Shown here: piece by piece, positions 14,843-16,500 of the stretch
Layout of the letters: each line of letters opens with the position of its first letter
Position numbering within the stretch: the first letter of the stretch is position 1
Made by a program: the position numbers and the translations under genes
The notes under the pieces: model-generated
Told to the model about the DNA's origin: nothing
The model's database searches: none
What the model saw: the letters and a program-made list of their open reading frames with translations, nothing else
Source: an uncultured Spirochaetales bacterium
GTDB taxonomy: Bacteria; Spirochaetota; Spirochaetia; Sphaerochaetales; Sphaerochaetaceae
Assembly: GCA_934271365.1 (NCBI GenBank)
Contig: CAKQRI010000038.1
Location: 1-16,500 of the forward strand
Direction of reading: 5' to 3'
Length of the DNA: 16,500 bases

Positions 14843-14871
14843 ACAATAGCATATGATTAAGAAAATGTAAT
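14843..14871 (-). promoter_or_regulatory. Possible promoter of the symporter gene
   Basis: On the minus strand ATTACA (14871-14866) and TATTGT (14848-14843) lie 17 nt apart, and TGC precedes the -10. The -10 ends 9 nt before the ATG. The -35 region reads TTTAAGTATTACATTTT, which resembles the ATTAC-containing operator arms at 12500-12564. Confidence 0.4.
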
Positions 14872-14881
14872 ACTTAAACTG

Positions 14882-15169
14882 CTACCTGAACATCCATTGG
14901 TCCAAATAGCAATAGATTATCAAAGCCTCACAGCGATTGAGGAGCAAGAATAGCAAGAGAAACTGCCAATACGCATCCATCTTGTCTCTGATATGCAGCG
15001 CTAGAAAAGATCCGTAGTATTCTTGCATGACTTTCTCATTCTTTTTAGGTTCTTCTGGGAATTTGATTGGAGCCAGCAGGTAAGAAATTGAAAAAGGACA
15101 TGCAAGGCTCTATAGCTTAGTTACCACACAAAAAGAAATCCAGACATATCCTATCCAGAGAATATAACA
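14882..15169 (-). pseudogene. Possible decayed membrane-protein gene
   Basis: The minus-strand frame is open for 75 codons (15109-14882). It reads like the end of a protein: hydrophobic SLACPFSISYLLAPI, a charged segment KFPEEPKKNEKVMQEYY, HIRDKMDAYW, then a leucine-rich stretch. The same frame continues upstream through one TAG (15112-15110) into 19 more hydrophobic codons before TAA and TGA. The stop and the lack of a start with a ribosome binding site suggest a remnant. An ATG at 15028 could instead give a 48-residue small protein. I do not recognise the family. It lies 48 bp upstream of the symporter on the same strand. Confidence 0.25.
15141..15168 (+). promoter_or_regulatory. Tentative promoter for the second Gfo/Idh operon
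   Basis: CAGACA (15141-15146) and TATAAC (15163-15168) are 16 nt apart, each an imperfect match. This would give a leader of about 150 nt. It is the best candidate I found in the gap and remains weak. Confidence 0.2.
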
Positions 15170-15324
15170 TTATCAGCAGGAAACAAAGGCTCTGCAAGCG
15201 ATATCTGCAGACAGCGTCTCTCTGCATGAATATAGCTTCAGATGCAGATTATTTCCTTTCGTCTGTCTAGTTAGGAGGAAATATCCACAGAATGAATTAC
15301 ACTCTCGAAAAAGGAGACAGCTTA
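15170..15324. other. Leader region upstream of the second Gfo/Idh gene
   Basis: No gene is seen here. TCTGCA recurs at 15191, 15204 (inside the palindrome TCTGCAGA) and 15221. The last copy forms TCTGCAT (15221-15227) with ATGCAGA (15242-15248), a perfect 7-bp inverted repeat with a 14-nt loop. AGGAGG at 15273-15278 is a strong ribosome-binding sequence but lies 13 nt from the ATG at 15292, too far for efficient use. Confidence 0.35.
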
Positions 15325-16386
15325 ATGAAAACTATAGGATTCGGAATGATCGGATGCGGCATGATCAGTGAGATTCATGCAAAAGCTATTAAGGAAATCG
15401 AAGGTTCAAAAGTAGTTGCAGGATATGATCCTGTTCCAGGCAGAGCTGCAGCATTTGGAGAAAAATTCGGATGCCGCGGCTATGATAACCTTGATGAATT
15501 CCTTGCTGATCCAGAGCTTGATGCAGTGACAATTGCTACCCCATCAGGTCTTCATATGGATGGAGCTCTTGCTGCAATCAATGCTGGAAAGGCTGTTCTT
15601 GTAGAAAAGCCTATCGAAATTACTCTTGAAAGAATAGATAAGATAATCAAGGCTGCAGAGGAAAAGAATGTAATTCTTGGAGGCATTTTCCACTCAAGAT
15701 ATTTCGAGGTTCCTCAGCTGATTAAGAAGGCAATTGAATCAGGGAAGCTTGGAAAGATTGCAATGGCAGATGCTCAGGTAAAGTGGTACAGAAGCCAGGA
15801 GTATTATGATTCTGGTAAATGGAGAGGCACATGGGCACTCGATGGTGGTGGAGCTCTGATGAATCAGTCTATCCATGCTATTGACCTTCTACAGTGGTTC
15901 ATGGGTCCTGTAAAGGAAATCTCAGGCCGCTGTGCAACCGTTGCACATGAGAGAATCGAGGTCGAGGATTCTGCAGTTGCAACATGTGTATTTGAAAATG
16001 GTGCACTTGGAATGATTGAAGGTACAACATGCGCTTGGCCAGGATTCTTAAAGAGAATTGAAATCTGCGGTTCAGAAGGAACAATCCTCATGGAAGAGGA
16101 AAGCCTCAAAGTATGGGAGATGAAGAATCCTACTGCCGAAGATGAAGAAATTGTAAGAAAGTATATTGGAAAGGAAAGTGCTCAGAATGGCGGTGCTGGA
16201 GATCCTTCAACACTAGGCTATGAAGGTCACAAGCTTGAGATTAGAGATTTTGCTGATGCTGTAAGAAACCACAGAAAGCCAATGATTGATGGATATGAGG
16301 CAAGAAAGGCTGTAGAGATAATCGAAGCAATCTATAAGTCAAGCAGAAATGGTGGCGAGACTGTGAAGCTTCCTCTGGAGTACTGA
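15325..16386 (+). CDS. Gfo/Idh/MocA family oxidoreductase (copy 2)
   Basis: This 353-residue NAD(P)-dependent dehydrogenase is a close paralogue of the product at 11397-12449. The Rossmann glycine motif GFGMIGCGMISEIH is at 5-18, the EKP motif has K95, and the catalytic region GGALMNQSIHAIDLLQW has H184 and D187. I start at 15325 because AAGGAG (15311-15316) lies 8 nt upstream and the protein then begins like its paralogue. The in-frame ATG at 15292 adds 11 residues and has its only AGGAGG 13 nt away. A sugar-phosphate isomerase/epimerase-like gene follows after one base, so the two probably act in one pathway of sugar, sugar-acid or inositol catabolism. The exact substrate is unknown. Confidence 0.92.
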   Translation: MKTIGFGMIGCGMISEIHAKAIKEIEGSKVVAGYDPVPGRAAAFGEKFGCRGYDNLDEFLADPELDAVTIATPSGLHMDGALAAINAGKAVLVEKPIEITLERIDKIIKAAEEKNVILGGIFHSRYFEVPQLIKKAIESGKLGKIAMADAQVKWYRSQEYYDSGKWRGTWALDGGGALMNQSIHAIDLLQWFMGPVKEISGRCATVAHERIEVEDSAVATCVFENGALGMIEGTTCAWPGFLKRIEICGSEGTILMEEESLKVWEMKNPTAEDEEIVRKYIGKESAQNGGAGDPSTLGYEGHKLEIRDFADAVRNHRKPMIDGYEARKAVEIIEAIYKSSRNGGETVKLPLEY

Positions 16387-16387
16387 T

Positions 16388-16500
16388 ATGATAGATAAGC
16401 TGAGACTTGGAGGCTTCGCTGATGAAGCTTCTGATTCTATTGAAGGACAGTGCAGGGTACTGAAAGCCCTGTGCTGGTCAAATATCGAGCTAAGAGCTGT
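16388..16500 (+). CDS. Sugar phosphate isomerase/epimerase-like protein, 5' part
   Basis: The gene is cut by the window end; 37 codons are visible. The start MIDKLRLGGFADEASDSIEG continues into QCRVLKALCWSNIELRAV, the typical first strand and helix of xylose-isomerase-like TIM barrels (AP endonuclease family 2). Relatives often begin with a GFADE segment and an IELR strand. GGAG (16377-16380) lies 7 nt before the ATG, and only one base separates it from the preceding stop codon, so it is co-transcribed with the oxidoreductase. Partnership of such epimerases with Gfo/Idh/MocA enzymes is common in inositol and sugar catabolism. The assignment rests on the N-terminus only. Confidence 0.75.
   Translation, partial: MIDKLRLGGFADEASDSIEGQCRVLKALCWSNIELRA

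Noticed and set aside
15292..15324. ATG at 15292 as the start of the second Gfo/Idh gene
   Set aside because: Its AGGAGG is 13 nt away, while the ATG at 15325 has AAGGAG at 8 nt and matches the start of the paralogue.

Overview
The window looks like chromosomal DNA of a low-G+C anaerobic bacterium, most likely a spirochaete of the Treponema/Sphaerochaeta type. The reasons are a binding-protein signal peptide ending in a typical spirochaetal FAQGAAE segment, an 885-residue bifunctional AdhE, and the mix of a ROK regulator, Gfo/Idh/MocA oxidoreductases and tripartite carboxylate transport genes. The phylum is an inference; there is no rRNA or other marker here. I see no tRNA, rRNA, CRISPR array, insertion sequence or phage gene.

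Left part (1-4442). A YfcE-type phosphodiesterase (+) converges on a two-component system (-) and overlaps it by 32 bp. The response regulator and histidine kinase are coupled through a TAATG overlap. Divergent from them is a two-gene unit: a small membrane-anchored NusG-domain-II protein, then a Gx/HepS-type membrane protein. The second half of the Gx protein resembles an EcfT/CbiQ transmembrane component, so it may be a fusion of ECF S-like and T-like parts.

Middle (4443-7254). Monocistronic adhE has a near-consensus promoter, a 12-bp palindrome at the expected transcription start, a good ribosome binding site and a strong terminator. It makes ethanol from acetyl-CoA and reoxidises NADH.

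Right-middle (7255-12605, all -). One operon reads Gfo/Idh/MocA oxidoreductase, tctC, tctB, tctA and an M24-fold protein. It looks like import of an organic or sugar acid (TctCBA), followed by redox and possibly hydrolytic processing. The M24 protein has lost most canonical metal ligands. A hairpin plus T tract between tctC and tctB could make the binding protein in excess over the membrane subunits. The promoter has a consensus -35 that abuts a long inverted repeat and a cluster of ATTAC repeats, a good candidate operator.

Right (12606-16500). A ROK repressor that has lost the kinase catalytic Asp, ending in its own terminator, and a BASS/SBF-type symporter are on the minus strand. A roughly 490-bp gap follows, holding what may be a decayed membrane-protein gene. 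Then a second, closely related Gfo/Idh/MocA gene on the plus strand leads into a sugar-phosphate isomerase/epimerase gene cut by the window end. The simplest reading is an uncharacterised catabolic locus for a sugar acid or polyol-type compound under ROK control. Several genes without a Shine-Dalgarno sequence have a -10-like hexamer 6-9 nt before the ATG, which suggests leaderless or near-leaderless mRNAs.
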